Shown piece by piece: positions 6,689-6,834 of a stretch of 6,834 nucleotides of DNA. The position numbers and the translations under genes were made by a program. The notes under the pieces were generated by a model. It had not been told where the DNA came from and ran no database searches. It worked only from the letters and a program-made list of their open reading frames with translations. Source of the stretch: Gammaproteobacteria bacterium (GTDB lineage: Bacteria > Pseudomonadota > Gammaproteobacteria > Eutrophobiales > Eutrophobiaceae); assembly GCA_012270695.1 (NCBI GenBank), contig JAAXHV010000211.1, forward strand, positions 304 to 7,137. Direction: 5' to 3'. How positions within the stretch are numbered: position 1 is the stretch's first letter; the number at the start of each line of letters is the position of its first letter.

Positions 6689-6834
6689 ATGAAAAGCAAA
6701 ACACAAAAAATATCGATCGCTGATTTCAGCCTCACCAACCTGCCCGATGACTATTACGAAGACCCCTATCCTTACTACCATGCACTGAGAGAGCAGTCCC
6801 CCATACACCGCTTTGCCGACGGCAGTTACTTCTT
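6689..6834 (+). CDS. Cytochrome P450, N-terminal fragment (3' partial)
   Basis: The first 48 codons are visible, open to the window edge. The product begins MKSKTQKISIADFSLTNLPD and continues with DYYEDPYPYYHALREQSPIH, then RFADGSYF. The pattern acidic-DPYPxYxxLRxxxPIH followed by a Gly-containing beta strand is the classic N-terminus (helix A and first beta sheet) of soluble bacterial P450 monooxygenases. No signal peptide or membrane anchor is present, so the protein should be cytoplasmic. The diagnostic parts (I-helix Thr, ExxR, heme-thiolate Cys loop) lie beyond the window, so substrate and CYP family cannot be given. The gene begins 62 bases after the ccmI stop, on the same strand, with AGGA five bases before the ATG. 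P450s carry non-covalent heme b and do not need Ccm, so no functional link to ccm is implied by the heme alone. Confidence 0.83.
   Translation, partial: MKSKTQKISIADFSLTNLPDDYYEDPYPYYHALREQSPIHRFADGSYF

Noticed and set aside
6548..6808. 86-codon minus-strand frame over the palindromes and the P450 start
   Set aside because: It is explained by the palindromes, which read as similar peptides on both strands (GTDCKSVP on this one), and by the antisense of the P450 N-terminus.

Overview
The window is almost entirely one compact, single-strand gene cluster for System I cytochrome c maturation, in the order ccmA-B-C-D-E-F-G-H-I. The first codons of ccmA lie outside the left edge. The cluster is followed by the first 48 codons of a cytochrome P450 that runs off the right edge. 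Gene order, protein lengths and motifs match the gammaproteobacterial arrangement in which CcmH and CcmI are separate proteins, as in Pseudomonas. E. coli has them fused. A gammaproteobacterium is most likely and a betaproteobacterium cannot be excluded; the genus cannot be read from this sequence. No promoter is visible, because the cluster begins before the window.

Layout: 1-606 ccmA (5' partial), 606-1286 ccmB, 1304-2059 ccmC, 2056-2232 ccmD, 2222-2656 ccmE, 2671-4653 ccmF, 4637-5236 ccmG, 5260-5718 ccmH, 5715-6626 ccmI. Gaps inside the cluster are at most 23 bases and most junctions overlap by 1 to 17 bases, so one polycistronic, translationally coupled mRNA is very likely.

How the genes work together: CcmA (ATPase) and CcmB, with CcmC and CcmD, load heme covalently onto the periplasmic chaperone CcmE and release holo-CcmE. 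CcmF, with CcmH and CcmI, accepts that heme and ligates it to the CXXCH motif of apocytochromes c. CcmG and CcmH keep the apocytochrome cysteines reduced, and CcmI holds the apocytochrome. All key residues looked for are present: Walker A and B, the WWD motifs and flanking histidines of CcmC and CcmF, the CcmE heme-binding His and Tyr, and the CXXC motifs of CcmG and CcmH.

The unusual part is the last 300 bases. The 3' end of ccmI carries a palindrome with arms GGGACAGATT/AATCTGTCCC, read in frame as the peptide GTDLQSVP. A stretch of about 72 bases holding the ccmI tail plus this palindrome is present twice in tandem with a 79-base period, about 82% identical by hand alignment. The second copy is out of frame and supplies the present ccmI stop codon and most of the ccmI-P450 spacer. 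Restoring one base in the second palindrome would make that tail end in an ATGA overlap with the P450 start, which suggests that ccmI and the P450 were once directly coupled. No novel multi-gene system is visible; the core is a well-known pathway.
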